Source of the DNA: JBFXJF01 sp050175155
Lineage (GTDB): Bacteria; Bacillota; Bacilli; Tepidibacillales; Tepidibacillaceae
Assembly: GCA_050175155.1 (NCBI GenBank)
Contig: JBFXJF010000003.1
Span: 1 to 64,000 of the forward strand
Length of the DNA: 64,000 nucleotides
Direction: 5' to 3'
Shown: positions 36,841 through 46,794 of the stretch, piece after piece
How the letters are laid out: each line of letters begins with the position of its first letter
How positions within the stretch are numbered: the stretch's first letter is position 1
Notes under the pieces: model-generated
The model's database searches: none
Told to the model about the DNA's origin: nothing
The model's input: only the letters and a program-made list of their open reading frames with translations
Position numbers and translations under genes: made by a program

Positions 36841-37365
36841 TTGGATTTTAAATTTTTTAGGGTAGGTAAAATAGTGAATACACACGGACTTAATGGAGAA
36901 GTAAAAATATTTTTACATACTGATTTTGCAGAAGCACGCTTTGAAAAAGGAAATTATTTATTTATAGGTGAGAAGGCTAATTCAACTAATCTAGAGGTTG
37001 AGATAGTTTATTCTAGGCCATATAAAGATATGTATATATTAAAGTTTAAAGATCTAAATACAATTAACGATGTAGAAAAATATAAAAATCTATTTTTGTG
37101 GGTTCCAACAGAACAACAAATTGATTTAGATAATAATGAGTTTTACTATTTTGAAATAATTGGGTGTAATGTTGTTACGTTGGATGGATTAGAAATTGGG
37201 GTAGTAAAAGAAATACTGTCCCCAGGAGCTAATGACGTCTGGGTGGTTAAATCGAAATTAAGTGACAAAGAGATATTTATTCCATATATTGAATCTGTTG
37301 TTAAGGATGTTGATGTTCAGAATAAGCGGATTACGATTGAATTAATGGAAGGTTTAATAGAATAA
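36841..37365 (+). CDS. rimM: Ribosome maturation factor RimM
   Basis: 174 residues. An N-terminal RimM beta-barrel (GKIVNTHGLNGEVKI) precedes a PRC-barrel (YYFEIIGCNVV to EIFIPYIESVVKDVD). It binds S19 and assists 30S head assembly. TTG 36841 follows AAGGAGAAAA. It is followed by trmD in tight linkage. Confidence 0.95.
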   Translation: MDFKFFRVGKIVNTHGLNGEVKIFLHTDFAEARFEKGNYLFIGEKANSTNLEVEIVYSRPYKDMYILKFKDLNTINDVEKYKNLFLWVPTEQQIDLDNNEFYYFEIIGCNVVTLDGLEIGVVKEILSPGANDVWVVKSKLSDKEIFIPYIESVVKDVDVQNKRITIELMEGLIE

Positions 37366-37379
37366 ATTAGGTGGTAAAT

Positions 37380-38111
37380 ATGAAAATAGACGTGTTAACT
37401 TTATTTCCTGAAATGTTTGAAGGTGTAATAAATACAAGTATATTAAAAAAAGCACAGGAAAAAGAGGCCGTGACGATAAATTTAATAAACTTTAGGGACT
37501 TTTCAACTAATAGACATAATAAAGTAGACGATTACCCTTATGGTGGTGGGGATGGAATGCTTTTGAAGCCAGAACCGATATTTGCTGCAGTGGAATCAAT
37601 TAATCAGTTTGAAAAGGCTAGAATTATATTATTAACCCCTCAAGGACGTGTTTTTAATCAAAGTATTGCTGAAGAGTTAGCTAAAGATAATCATCTTATT
37701 TTTCTATGTGGTCATTACGAAGGATTCGATGAGAGGATTAGGGAACATTTGGTTACTGATGAGTTATCTATAGGTGATTTTGTGTTAACTGGTGGGGAAT
37801 TAGCCGCTATGGTTGTAATAGACAGTGTTGCAAGATTGGTGCCTAATGTTTTAGGCAATATAGAATCAGCAAAAGAGGATTCTTTTAGTTCAGGGTTTCT
37901 TGAATATCCGCAATATACAAGACCAGAAGTATTCAGGGACTGGAAGGTGCCTGAAATATTACTCTCGGGACATCATGAAAATATAAGAAAATGGCGTATA
38001 CGGGAGGCTATAAAAAGAACAATTAAACATCGAAGCGATTTAATAGATTATAATTTATTAAATGAAGAAGAGAAAAATATAATTAAACGATTAGAAGAGA
38101 ATGAAGAATAA
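37380..38111 (+). CDS. trmD: tRNA (guanine-N1)-methyltransferase TrmD
   Basis: 243 residues, SPOUT trefoil-knot family. [18 protein letters not shown] binds substrate; [11 protein letters not shown] and [15 protein letters not shown] form the SAM-binding knot. Makes m1G37 in tRNAs to prevent frameshifting. Start ATG 37380 is preferred because AGGTGG precedes it; the frame opens 3 codons earlier. Lies 14 bp after rimM. Confidence 0.96.
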   Translation: MKIDVLTLFPEMFEGVINTSILKKAQEKEAVTINLINFRDFSTNRHNKVDDYPYGGGDGMLLKPEPIFAAVESINQFEKARIILLTPQGRVFNQSIAEELAKDNHLIFLCGHYEGFDERIREHLVTDELSIGDFVLTGGELAAMVVIDSVARLVPNVLGNIESAKEDSFSSGFLEYPQYTRPEVFRDWKVPEILLSGHHENIRKWRIREAIKRTIKHRSDLIDYNLLNEEEKNIIKRLEENEE

Positions 38112-38149
38112 GACATTAATATGTTAGAGTTGTGTTTCAAAATAGATTA

Positions 38150-38232
38150 TGATAAAATAACTTTTGTTGATCAAGGTGTTCCGCTGGCTGAATTATCAGT
38201 TACGAGCATTTATTTGGAAGGAGGGAATCAAC
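38150..38232 (+). promoter_or_regulatory. Candidate L19 (rplS) mRNA leader
   Basis: The gap between trmD and rplS contains a stretch starting near TTTTGTTGATCAAGGTGTTC and ending at a strong GGAAGGAGGG ribosome site. It includes a small imperfect hairpin at about 38187-38205 (CTGA/TCAG core). Many Firmicutes carry a structured autoregulatory L19 leader at this position; the position and ordering fit, but the structure has not been verified by a covariance model. Confidence 0.45.
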
Positions 38233-38574
38233 ATGAATTTGTTAGAACAAGTTTCAAAAGAAAATCTTCGAACAGATATTCCTGATTTTCGTTCAGGGGA
38301 TACAGTTCGTGTACATGTTAAGGTAGTTGAAGGTACGCGGGAACGTATTCAATTATTTGAGGGTGTTGTAATCAAACGTCGCGGTTCAGGTATCAGTCAG
38401 ACTTTTACTGCTCGTAAGATTTCTAATGGAGTTGGAGTGGAACGTACACTACCATTACATTCTCCTAAAATTAGTAAGATTGAAGTTCTTCGTAGAGGAA
38501 AAGTACGTCATGCGAAATTATATTACTTACGTAATTTACGAGGTAAAAAAGCTCGTATTAAAGAAAGAATGTAA
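38233..38574 (+). CDS. rplS: 50S ribosomal protein bL19
   Basis: 113 residues. [20 protein letters not shown] and the [16 protein letters not shown] and [15 protein letters not shown] motifs are those of L19. The start ATG 38233 has AAGGAGGG at 8 bp; the longer frame upstream to 38164 lies in the leader. Confidence 0.97.
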   Translation: MNLLEQVSKENLRTDIPDFRSGDTVRVHVKVVEGTRERIQLFEGVVIKRRGSGISQTFTARKISNGVGVERTLPLHSPKISKIEVLRRGKVRHAKLYYLRNLRGKKARIKERM

Positions 38575-38598
38575 TTTCTTTATCTAATGAGAATCAGG

Positions 38599-38626
38599 GG
38601 GGCTTGTATCAACAAGTCCCTTTTTA
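38599..38626 (+). terminator. Intrinsic terminator after rplS
   Basis: A 9-bp GC-rich stem with one G-U pair (38599-38607 with 38612-38620) and a T-run at 38621. Confidence 0.85.
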
Positions 38627-38656
38627 TTCAATTTATATTTTTAAGGAGAAAAATGC

Positions 38657-39199
38657 ATGAATTCAAAAGTAGGTAAAGAGATAATTGAATGGATAAAATC
38701 TTTAATGATTGCAGGGATTATAGCTGTTATTATACATACGTTTTTATTTGCGATAGTAATAGTTGATGGACCTTCAATGGAACCAACTTTACAAAGCTCT
38801 GAAAGGCTTATTCTTAATAAAATATCTTATATTATCAGTGAACCCGAGCGAGGAGACATTGTTGTCTTTCATGCAAATGAAGCTGATGACTATATAAAGA
38901 GAATTATTGGGTTGCCGGGGGAAACGGTCGAGGTTAAAAATGATCAATTATTTATAAATGGAGAAATTGTTTTAGAACCTTACCTTGATAAAGAAAAGGA
39001 AGATATACATTCTAGTGGTGAATTATTAACAGCTGATTTTGGACCTGTCGAAGTACAAGAGGAACAATTGTTTGTTATGGGGGATAATAGGAGAAATAGT
39101 ACTGATAGTAGAATACTTGGGACTATTTCGATGGAGAATTTAATGGGAAAGACTAATATAATAATTTTTCCTTTTAATAAATTTGGTAAAATAGAGTAG
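38657..39199 (+). CDS. lepB: Signal peptidase I
   Basis: 180 residues with one N-terminal membrane helix (about residues 14-33). The catalytic Ser is at 40 in DGPSMEPTL and the general base Lys at 81 in DDYIKRIIGLPG, followed by GDNRRNSTDSR. This is the short Gram-positive SipS type. Cleaves signal peptides outside the membrane. ATG 38657 lies behind AAGGAGAAAA. The rplS-lepB-rbgA order occurs in many Bacillales. Confidence 0.95.
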   Translation: MNSKVGKEIIEWIKSLMIAGIIAVIIHTFLFAIVIVDGPSMEPTLQSSERLILNKISYIISEPERGDIVVFHANEADDYIKRIIGLPGETVEVKNDQLFINGEIVLEPYLDKEKEDIHSSGELLTADFGPVEVQEEQLFVMGDNRRNSTDSRILGTISMENLMGKTNIIIFPFNKFGKIE

Positions 39200-39287
39200 A
39201 TTTATTAATACTTTTATAAATAATAATAGAATATCTGAGTTTAGCGAACAATTTAAAATATATGTAAAATTATAAGTGGGTGAAGTA

Positions 39288-40142
39288 ATGACAATTCAAT
39301 GGTTTCCTGGGCATATGGCAAAGGCAAGGAAAGAAATTGTAGAGAAGTTGAAAATAATTGATGTTATTATTGAACTTTTAGATGCTAGGATTCCCATATC
39401 AAGCCGTAACCCTATGATTAACGAAATTGTTATGAAAAAACCGCGCTTAGTATTACTTAATAAATATGACTTGGCTGATCCAAGGGCTGTGAAAAAATGG
39501 ATTGATTATTTTCAAAAAGAGAATTTAGAAGCTATTCCAATCAGTTCAATTAATGGAAAAGGTATTGCAAATATAACAAAACGGTCGGAGTATTTAATTG
39601 CTGAGAAGAGGGAAAAAATGATTGAAAGGGGAATTAACCCGCGTCCTGTTAGGGCAATGATTTTAGGGATTCCCAATGTTGGTAAATCGACTTTGATAAA
39701 CCGTTTAGCTAGTAAATATATTGCAAATACAGGTGATCGACCTGGAATTACAAAGGGACAACAATGGATTAAAGTAGGTAATTCAATGGATCTTCTTGAC
39801 ACACCTGGTATATTATGGCCGAAATTTGAGGACAAACAAGTAGGCTTTCGCCTAGCAGCTACTGGAGCAATAAAGGATGAATTATTTCATTTTGATGAAA
39901 TTGCATTTTTTATTATAGAATATTTTCGTAATAACTACCCTAAAAATTTAATAGAGAGGTATAATTTGACAGATATTTCTGGAGATAATATTGAAATTAT
40001 TAAAGAGATAGGGAAAAAAAGAGGATGCTTAATCTCTGGTGGTGAGATTGATTTTGACAAAACTTCAGAGTTAATAGTTAGAGATCTTAGGACTGGAAAA
40101 CTAGGACAATTCTGTTTGGAAGAACCGAGTTCAACAATTTGA
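39288..40142 (+). CDS. rbgA: Ribosome biogenesis GTPase RbgA (YlqF)
   Basis: 284 residues, circularly permuted GTPase. The N-terminus TIQWFPGHMAKARKEI is diagnostic. The G motifs appear in the order NKYD (G4), GIPNVGKSTLINR (G1), DTPGI (G3). A C-terminal helical region follows. Needed for late 50S assembly and L16 incorporation. ATG 39288 is the correct start (GGGTGAAG upstream); a GTG-initiated frame opens 4 codons earlier. Confidence 0.96.
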   Translation: MTIQWFPGHMAKARKEIVEKLKIIDVIIELLDARIPISSRNPMINEIVMKKPRLVLLNKYDLADPRAVKKWIDYFQKENLEAIPISSINGKGIANITKRSEYLIAEKREKMIERGINPRPVRAMILGIPNVGKSTLINRLASKYIANTGDRPGITKGQQWIKVGNSMDLLDTPGILWPKFEDKQVGFRLAATGAIKDELFHFDEIAFFIIEYFRNNYPKNLIERYNLTDISGDNIEIIKEIGKKRGCLISGGEIDFDKTSELIVRDLRTGKLGQFCLEEPSSTI

Positions 40143-40163
40143 TAGACTTTTTCAACAGTCTGG

Positions 40164-40188
40164 AGTATGCGAAAGCATGCTTTTTTTA
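40164..40188 (+). terminator. Intrinsic terminator after rbgA
   Basis: A 7-bp stem (40164-40170 with 40175-40181) capped by a GAAA tetraloop, followed by a run of Ts. Confidence 0.85.
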
Positions 40189-40209
40189 TATAGCAAACTA
40201 TCTTTAATT

Positions 40210-40218
40210 TGTTATAAT
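40210..40218 (+). promoter_or_regulatory. Extended -10 promoter for rnhB
   Basis: TGTTATAAT (extended -10) lies 32 bp before the rnhB start and directly after the rbgA terminator. It probably starts the rnhB-ylqG-ylqH-yraN transcript. Confidence 0.6.
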
Positions 40219-40250
40219 TTTAATAGATTAAAGAGATATGAGGGAAAAAG

Positions 40251-40862
40251 ATGTTAACTTACGAAAAGAAAATATGGAATAACGGGGTTAATTTAATTGC
40301 GGGAATTGATGAGGTAGGAAGAGGTTGTTTATGCGGTGATGTTGTTGCTGCATGTGTTATACTTAATGTTAATGAAGAAATTATAGGAGTTAATGATTCG
40401 AAAAAACTAACACCTAAAAAAAGGGAAGAATTATTCGTCATAATTCAAGAGAAAGCAATTGCAATTGGTATTGGAAGAGTCGACGCAAAAATTGTTGATG
40501 AGATAAATATTAAACAAGCAACTCGTCTAGCGATGAAAAAAGCAGTTGAATGTTTAGACGTTCGTCCAGAAATGTTATTAATTGATGCAGAAGAAATTGA
40601 GTCTGATATTCCGCAATTAGCTATAATAAAGGGAGATCAAAAAAGCCAGTCAATAGCTGCTGCATCAATAATTGCTAAAGTGACTCGTGATAGAATGTGC
40701 ATAGAATGGGATTCACAATATCCTTGTTATGGTATTAAACATCACAAAGGTTATGGTACCAAGCTTCATATTGAAATGATTCAAGAGAATGGAACATGCC
40801 AGTTACATAGAAAAACTTTTTTAGGAAACATATTGAAACAATCCCAGTTTAACAATAAATAA
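40251..40862 (+). CDS. rnhB: Ribonuclease HII
   Basis: 203 residues. The catalytic DE in GIDEVGRG near residue 22, a second Asp in LLIDAEE near 107 and Asp in KVTRDRM near 141 give the RNase HII active site. Removes RNA from DNA-RNA hybrids and ribonucleotides from DNA. The usual GRGPLAGPVV reads GRGCLCGDVV here, with two Cys; the catalytic residues are untouched, so function is likely intact. Confidence 0.95.
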   Translation: MLTYEKKIWNNGVNLIAGIDEVGRGCLCGDVVAACVILNVNEEIIGVNDSKKLTPKKREELFVIIQEKAIAIGIGRVDAKIVDEINIKQATRLAMKKAVECLDVRPEMLLIDAEEIESDIPQLAIIKGDQKSQSIAAASIIAKVTRDRMCIEWDSQYPCYGIKHHKGYGTKLHIEMIQENGTCQLHRKTFLGNILKQSQFNNK

Positions 40863-40897
40863 CTTGATATTTAAATTGCTATTACTTGGAGGTTATT

Positions 40898-42370
40898 ATG
40901 AATCAAATAAATCCACTATTAGAATCATATATTAATTTATTTAGTTCAAGTGGAAAGGCACACTTGTTAAATTTACAACCTGGACAGATAGTAAAAGGTG
41001 ACGTCTTAGATTTAATAGATAGCAAAAATGCATTAGTCTTAATTAATAATACAAAGATGATTGCAAAACTTGAGGTTCCTCTAGTTAAAGATCAGAGCTC
41101 ATGGTTTATTGTAACTTCTGCTGCTGATGAAATTAAACTAAAAATATTAACAGAACAGAGATCTCCAACTAAACCTATTACTAACTTACAAAGTTTATTG
41201 AATAATTTAAATATTAAAAACAGCAGTGACAATAAGTTGATATTAAATGAAATGATAAGAAGAGATATTCCTTTTGATAAGGCTCTTATAGAAAATGTCT
41301 CACTTTTGCTAAAGGGAGATAATAATATCGACGAAGTTCTACAAGCAGTTAAGTTTTTAAAAAGCAAGAATATTGAAATCAGTAATCCAAATATTCGAGC
41401 CATTATTGAATTATTTCAAAACCAAGACTTATTTATAAAATTGGATAATGTTAATAAAAGCATTGAAAAATTTTTAATAGATACAAATGAAGAGAGCGTA
41501 GTTAATAAATTAACGGATAATCAAATTATAGATACAAGCAAAAACAATACTATGGATAAAACGATGACACAATTAGATAAACCAATAATGGAATCAAGTA
41601 TTATCAATATAAAGGGACTACCAACTGAAGACGTGTTGTCCCAGATAACAAAGACTTATAAACAAATTGATTTATTGATTAATGATTTTAAAACTTATCA
41701 TAACGAAAAGGACATTAATTCAGATTTATCTAAAATGATTAATGATAAAAGCTTAAATGAAACAGGCAAAGTAGATTCTAAACAAATATTAACTAATATT
41801 GTTAAATTTATTGACCTATTACAGCAACAATTTTCGGGTAGTTCTTATGATAATAATATTTCAAAAAACTTAGAACAGTTACTAACTCATAAGAATGCAT
41901 TATCCAGCGAGCTAACTACCAATATTGAAAAAACTATAAATCATCTAATCGGGCAAAATTACGCAATGGCACCTGAACATTCAATGTTTAACCAAACTAT
42001 TATCCAATTTCCCGGGTTTATTCCAAGCAATAAAAATCCAGTATTAATTCAGATACATACAAAGAAAGAAGAAGGTAGTAAAACGATTGACCCAGATGAC
42101 ATGATGTTAATTTTTTTATTTAATTTAGATAATCTAGGTGATGTAATGGTACAAATAAAGATAGTACAAAAACAACTACTTATACAAATTAATAATGATA
42201 ATCCTAATATTAAAGGAATATTAAACATTTTAGAACCAGATTTTATTGACTTTATTAAAAATAGTGGCTATCAAACATCAGGACTTACTGTTAAGTCGAT
42301 TAATAAAAAACAAGAGAACAATAACTCATCTTTTCAATCGTCATATAAAGGAGTCGATTTTAAAATATGA
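40898..42370 (+). CDS. ylqG: YlqG-like protein with FliK-type C-terminal domain
   Basis: 490 residues, an extended, low-complexity Asn/Lys-rich protein with no membrane segment. The C-terminal region (about residues 390-460) contains LDNLGDVMVQIKIVQKQLLI then a helical stretch, matching the LGxVxVxI core of the FliK C-terminal domain that binds FlhB. Corresponds in position to ylqG of Bacillus, which is always followed by ylqH. The start ATG 40898 follows GGAGGTTATT; the upstream TTG lacks its own site. Function not established. Confidence 0.75.
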   Translation: MNQINPLLESYINLFSSSGKAHLLNLQPGQIVKGDVLDLIDSKNALVLINNTKMIAKLEVPLVKDQSSWFIVTSAADEIKLKILTEQRSPTKPITNLQSLLNNLNIKNSSDNKLILNEMIRRDIPFDKALIENVSLLLKGDNNIDEVLQAVKFLKSKNIEISNPNIRAIIELFQNQDLFIKLDNVNKSIEKFLIDTNEESVVNKLTDNQIIDTSKNNTMDKTMTQLDKPIMESSIINIKGLPTEDVLSQITKTYKQIDLLINDFKTYHNEKDINSDLSKMINDKSLNETGKVDSKQILTNIVKFIDLLQQQFSGSSYDNNISKNLEQLLTHKNALSSELTTNIEKTINHLIGQNYAMAPEHSMFNQTIIQFPGFIPSNKNPVLIQIHTKKEEGSKTIDPDDMMLIFLFNLDNLGDVMVQIKIVQKQLLIQINNDNPNIKGILNILEPDFIDFIKNSGYQTSGLTVKSINKKQENNNSSFQSSYKGVDFKI

Positions 42371-42657
42371 GCAAAAAAGAGATAAAGAAGGCAATAGCAT
42401 TAAGATACGATCCTAATATAAATAATGCTCCACATGTAATAGCTAAAGGAAAAGGTGAAATAGCTAAGAGAATTGTTGATCAGGGCAATAAAAACGATGT
42501 AAAAATTCATGAAGACAAAGCATTAGTTCAGCTATTATATCAATTGGACGTTAACGAACAAATTCCACCAAAGCTATTCCCGATAATTGCTGAAGTTTTT
42601 TCGTTAGTCTATCAAGCAGAAAAAATAGCTGAAAGGAAAAAGAATGATAATAAATAA
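42367..42657 (+). CDS. ylqH: YlqH-like protein, FlhB C-terminal (FlhB-CC) homologue
   Basis: 96 residues. The N-terminus KKAIALRYDPN and then APHVIAKGKGEIA align with the part of FlhB that follows its NPTH self-cleavage site; DKALVQLLYQLDVNEQIPP and the C-terminal helix match too. The protein is therefore equivalent to the free FlhB-CC fragment, without the membrane part or the NPTH itself. Its start overlaps the end of ylqG by 4 bp (ATGA). Confidence 0.85.
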   Translation: MSKKEIKKAIALRYDPNINNAPHVIAKGKGEIAKRIVDQGNKNDVKIHEDKALVQLLYQLDVNEQIPPKLFPIIAEVFSLVYQAEKIAERKKNDNK

Positions 42658-43006
42658 AAGATATAATGGCAAATGCGGTGAGAACAAAGCTAAGGAATAC
42701 TTAATTAGTATTGGTTATTTATTAATTGAAGAGAACTGGCAAAATCGATATGGTGAAATTGATTTAATAATGTTCGATAATGGAAAAGTTGTTTTTGTTG
42801 AGGTCAGGACAAAAAACAACAGCAATTATGGTACTGCGCTTGAGTCGATTAATAGAAAAAAGCAACTACAAATTGTGAAAATGGTTAGTATTTATTTGCA
42901 GAATAAAAATTGGTGGGATAAACCCTATAGAATTGATGTAATTGCAATTGATAAGAAAGAGGATTTTTATAATCTAGCACATGTTAAAAATGCAGTGGAA
43001 ATATAG
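42644..43006 (+). CDS. yraN: YraN-like endonuclease-fold protein (UPF0102)
   Basis: 120 residues. GKCGENKAKEYLISIGY, NWQNRYGEIDLIMFDNGKVVFVEVRTK gives the nuclease D and E-x-K pattern of the restriction endonuclease-like fold. Linked to DNA uptake and processing by gene neighbourhood only. The start overlaps ylqH by 14 bp, in another frame, showing translational coupling. Confidence 0.92.
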   Translation: MIINKRYNGKCGENKAKEYLISIGYLLIEENWQNRYGEIDLIMFDNGKVVFVEVRTKNNSNYGTALESINRKKQLQIVKMVSIYLQNKNWWDKPYRIDVIAIDKKEDFYNLAHVKNAVEI

Positions 43007-43029
43007 TTAATGATAACTATATTTTTTTT
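43001..43029 (+). terminator. Intrinsic terminator after yraN
   Basis: A perfect 9-bp stem (43001-43009 with 43014-43022), a 4-nt loop and a long T-run. The 5' arm overlaps the yraN stop codon. Confidence 0.9.
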
Positions 43030-43100
43030 ACTAAAAATATATTCACAAAAAAGGATATTTAGGAAATATTTAGAACTATATACATTAGGAGGGTTGCTTA

Positions 43101-44645
43101 ATGTATGCAAAAGTTAAGGGTTCTTCCATTATTGGTATGGAAGGATTTATTATTGATATTGAGGTTGATTTGGCTAACGGTTTGCCACAATTTCAAATTG
43201 TAGGATTGCCGGATTCCTCAATTAGGGAATCGAAAGATAGAGTTAGAGCAGCAATAAAGAATAGTGGTTATGAGTTTCCAATGAATAGAATTACTATAAA
43301 TCTAGCACCAGCAGATATTAAGAAAGAAGGAACAGGATTTGATTTGCCATTTGCATTTGCAATTCTTTTAGCAAGTGAGCAAATAAACATTAATAGACTG
43401 CCAATCAATTTAAACAATATAATTGTGATTGGTGAACTTTCTTTAGATGGTTCTATTCAACCTGTTAATGGTATTTTACCAATGGTAATGTCAGCGAAAG
43501 AGAATAATATAGAAGCGGTAATTATATCGAAGGATAATGCTGAGGAGGCTAATTTAGTCGATGGAATTCGTGTATTAGGGTTTTCTCATCTGTCAGAGTT
43601 AGTAGATTTTGCATCTAATAATATTTACGTTAAAACTATCAGTGAAAACGTACAAATTGAAAAAGGGATTAGTATAACCGATATAGAAGATTTTGCAGAG
43701 GTAAAAGGACACTATCAGGTTAAGAGAGCGATAGAGGTTGCTGTAGCAGGCATGCATAATCTTTTAATGATTGGTCCGCCAGGTTCAGGGAAAAGCATGA
43801 TAGCTAAACGAATACCATCTGTTTTACCCAAATTAACATGGGATGAAATATTAGATGTAACAAAGGTATATAGCGTAGCAGGAGAACTAAAAGGACGAGT
43901 GGAGATAATTGACAGAAGACCATTTCGTAAACCACATCATTCTATTTCTATTGCTGGTTTAATCGGGGGAGGATCTATCCCTAGACCTGGTGAGATTAGC
44001 TTAGCCCATCGTGGTGTTTTATTCCTTGATGAACTACCCGAATTTCCTAGAAATAGCTTGGAGGGTCTTAGGCAACCATTAGAGGATGGAATGGTAACAA
44101 TAAGTAGGGCCAGAGCGAATTATATTTTCCCTAGCGAATTAATGCTGGTAGGAGCTATGAATCCTTGTAAATGCGGATATTTTGGTTCTAAAGTCCCAAA
44201 GCATGATTGTCAATGCACACCACTTGAGGTTCAAAGATATCGGTCCAGATTGTCTGGCCCTTTGTTGGATAGAATAGATATACAAATTGAAGTTCCTTGG
44301 GTTAGTATTGAAACATTGCGTGACGGATCTAAGGAAAAGAACTCAAGAGAAATGAGAGAAAATATAGAGAACGCGAGAAATTATCAAAAGAATAGATTCA
44401 AAAATAGTACTACCATTTATAATTCAAAAATGAATAATACGGAAGTGAAAAGTTATTGTAAATTAGATCCTATTTCTGAGAATCTATTAAAGAAAACTTT
44501 TAATCAATTAGGATATAGTGGACGAACCTTAGATAGAATTTTAAAAATCTCAAGGACGATTGCTGATTTAGAACAGAGTAATGAAATAAAGTCCTCGCAT
44601 ATAGCTGAAGCAATGAATTATCGAATCTTAGATCGAAAATATTAA
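43101..44645 (+). CDS. comM: ComM/YifB-family Mg-chelatase-like AAA+ ATPase
   Basis: 514 residues. An N-terminal Lon-like S5 domain ([18 protein letters not shown]) precedes the chelatase-like AAA+ core with GPPGSGKSM near residue 220, [10 protein letters not shown] and a zinc-like Cys motif CKCGYFGS...CQC near residue 352. ComM promotes branch migration in natural transformation. Encoded between yraN and sucC, after a terminator, behind AGGAGGG. Start ATG 43101. Confidence 0.93.
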   Translation: MYAKVKGSSIIGMEGFIIDIEVDLANGLPQFQIVGLPDSSIRESKDRVRAAIKNSGYEFPMNRITINLAPADIKKEGTGFDLPFAFAILLASEQININRLPINLNNIIVIGELSLDGSIQPVNGILPMVMSAKENNIEAVIISKDNAEEANLVDGIRVLGFSHLSELVDFASNNIYVKTISENVQIEKGISITDIEDFAEVKGHYQVKRAIEVAVAGMHNLLMIGPPGSGKSMIAKRIPSVLPKLTWDEILDVTKVYSVAGELKGRVEIIDRRPFRKPHHSISIAGLIGGGSIPRPGEISLAHRGVLFLDELPEFPRNSLEGLRQPLEDGMVTISRARANYIFPSELMLVGAMNPCKCGYFGSKVPKHDCQCTPLEVQRYRSRLSGPLLDRIDIQIEVPWVSIETLRDGSKEKNSREMRENIENARNYQKNRFKNSTTIYNSKMNNTEVKSYCKLDPISENLLKKTFNQLGYSGRTLDRILKISRTIADLEQSNEIKSSHIAEAMNYRILDRKY

Positions 44646-44665
44646 TATTTACTTGGAGGGCAAGA

Positions 44666-45811
44666 ATGAATATTCATGAATATCAAGGGAAGGAAATTCT
44701 TAAGGAATATGGAGTTCCAGTGCCTAAGGGGGAAATTGCATTTTCAGTTAACGATGCTCTAGATGTTGCAGGGAAACTTAAAACTGGGGTCTACGTAATA
44801 AAAGCGCAAATAAGAGCTGGTGGTAGAGAAAACGCAGGTGGAATAAAAATATCCGAAAGTTTAGAAGAAGTGAAAAAAGATTCGGAATACTTGTTAGGTA
44901 GAAAATTATTTACTAGTCAAACAGTGGAAGAAGGCGAAATTGTTAGGTGTTTATTGGTTGAGGAAGGTTGTGAAATATCCAAGGAATATTATATTGGAAT
45001 AACTATTGACCGAAAAATTAGCCGAGTAGTTTTGATTGCATCAAAAGAAGGAGGAACAAGGATTGAGGAGGTAGCTAGGTTATCTCCCGAGAAAATATAT
45101 AAAGAAGTGATTGATCATGTTAGTGGATTAAGGGAATTTCAAATTAGAAAACTTGCTCATCTAATAGCTATACCAATCCATTTAGTTGAGGATATAGTTA
45201 GTTTAATTTTGAAAATATACCAGATTTTTATTGATAAGGATTGTATTTTAATTGAGTTGAATCCTTTAGTAATAACTGCAAATGATCAAATTATTGCTTT
45301 GGATGCTAAGATTAAGTTTGATTCAAATGCATTATATCGTCACCCTGATTTATATAAATTAAGGGATATGCCTAAATATAATTTAGATTACATTAAATTA
45401 AAAGGAAATATTGGATGTATGGTAAATGGTGCAGGACTGGCTATGGCAACAATTGATATTATTAAGTATTATGGTGGTGAGCCAGCCAATTTTTTAGATA
45501 TTGGAGGTGGGGCATCTATTGAAAAGGTAATAGAAGCTTTTAAAGTACTTAACTCATCTGAAAAAGTTGATGGAATATTTGTTAATATATTTGGGGGAAT
45601 TATGCAATGCGATATTATAGCAACAGGGATAGTTATTGCTGCAAAAGAAAATAAGTTAAATTTACCGTTAGTTGTGCGACTTGAAGGGACAAACAATGAA
45701 TTAGGGAAACAGATTATTCAAAACGCTGGATTAGATACATATCTAGTAGAAACAATGAAAGAGGGAGCAAAAAAAATTGTTGAGATAGTGAATAGAAGGA
45801 TGGTTGATTAA
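44666..45811 (+). CDS. sucC: Succinyl-CoA synthetase subunit beta
   Basis: 381 residues of the ATP-grasp type: [19 protein letters not shown], then a nucleotide-binding loop and the ligase domain with [16 protein letters not shown]. Forms succinyl-CoA/succinate interconversion with SucD, using ADP or GDP. ATG 44666 is 20 bp after comM behind GGAGGG. Its stop shares one base with the sucD start (taATG). Confidence 0.96.
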   Translation: MNIHEYQGKEILKEYGVPVPKGEIAFSVNDALDVAGKLKTGVYVIKAQIRAGGRENAGGIKISESLEEVKKDSEYLLGRKLFTSQTVEEGEIVRCLLVEEGCEISKEYYIGITIDRKISRVVLIASKEGGTRIEEVARLSPEKIYKEVIDHVSGLREFQIRKLAHLIAIPIHLVEDIVSLILKIYQIFIDKDCILIELNPLVITANDQIIALDAKIKFDSNALYRHPDLYKLRDMPKYNLDYIKLKGNIGCMVNGAGLAMATIDIIKYYGGEPANFLDIGGGASIEKVIEAFKVLNSSEKVDGIFVNIFGGIMQCDIIATGIVIAAKENKLNLPLVVRLEGTNNELGKQIIQNAGLDTYLVETMKEGAKKIVEIVNRRMVD

Positions 45812-46725
45812 TGGGCATTTTAATTAATAAAGATACAAAGGTAATTACCCAGGGAATTACTGGAGTAGCAGGAAAATTCCATACTGATCAATGTTTAAAA
45901 TATGGAACTAAAATAGTTGCGGGGGTTACACCGGGTAAAAAAGGATTGGAAGTATTTGGTGTACCAGTTTTTAATCATGTAATTGAAGCAAAAGAAGTAA
46001 CTGGTGCTAAAGTTTCCGTTATATATGTTCCTGCTGAATCTGCTGTTCGCGCTATCATTGAGTCGATTGATGCAGAATTGGAATTGATTATTTGTATTAC
46101 GGAAGGTATTCCAATTCAAGATATGATTAAAGTAAAACACTATTTGGAAGGGAAAACAACGCGGCTTATAGGACCTAATTCTCCTGGAGTTATTACCCCG
46201 AATGAATGTAAAATTGGTATAATGCCTAATTACATTCACCTACCGGGTCATATAGGTATAGTATCTAGAAGTGGGACATTAACGTATGAAATCGTTTATC
46301 AATTAACTAAACTAGGAATTGGACAATCTACAGCAGTTGGAATAGGTGGTGATCCGATTTCTGGAACTAATTTTATTGATATACTAGAAATGTTTAATAA
46401 TGATTCAGATACATATGCGGTTGTGTTAATTGGGGAGATAGGAGGATCCGCTGAAGAAGAAGCAGCTGAATGGATAAGGTCAAACATGAGTAAACCGATA
46501 GTTTCATATATTTGCGGGCAATCTGCACCATCTGAGAGGCAGATGGGTCATGCTGGTGCAATTATCTCTGGAAACAGTGGTAGAGCACTTGATAAAATTA
46601 GCAAGCTAGAAGAAGCTGGGGTATTAATGGCGGCAACGTCAGATGAGATTGGTATTATATTGCTAAATGTTCTACTTAAAAATAATTTATTAGATAAATG
46701 TGTTGCTAGAAAAAGTGTTAATTAA
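45811..46725 (+). CDS. sucD: Succinyl-CoA synthetase subunit alpha
   Basis: 304 residues. A CoA-binding Rossmann domain ([22 protein letters not shown]) precedes the phosphohistidine-carrying segment [10 protein letters not shown] near residue 245. Works with SucC in the TCA cycle. In Bacillus sucCD also lies between ylqH and dprA, so this is ancestral order. Confidence 0.97.
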   Translation: MGILINKDTKVITQGITGVAGKFHTDQCLKYGTKIVAGVTPGKKGLEVFGVPVFNHVIEAKEVTGAKVSVIYVPAESAVRAIIESIDAELELIICITEGIPIQDMIKVKHYLEGKTTRLIGPNSPGVITPNECKIGIMPNYIHLPGHIGIVSRSGTLTYEIVYQLTKLGIGQSTAVGIGGDPISGTNFIDILEMFNNDSDTYAVVLIGEIGGSAEEEAAEWIRSNMSKPIVSYICGQSAPSERQMGHAGAIISGNSGRALDKISKLEEAGVLMAATSDEIGIILLNVLLKNNLLDKCVARKSVN

Positions 46726-46731
46726 TGTAAC

Positions 46732-46764
46732 AAAAATAGAAGCTTAAAATCTGCTTATATTTTT
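46732..46764 (+). terminator. Possible terminator after sucD
   Basis: Imperfect stem: 4-bp GC-containing part, one mismatch, then 7 A-T pairs (46732-46743 with 46753-46764), with Ts at the end. Confidence 0.4.
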
Positions 46765-46794
46765 AGATGTTTAGTTAGATGTTTAAAGTAGGGG

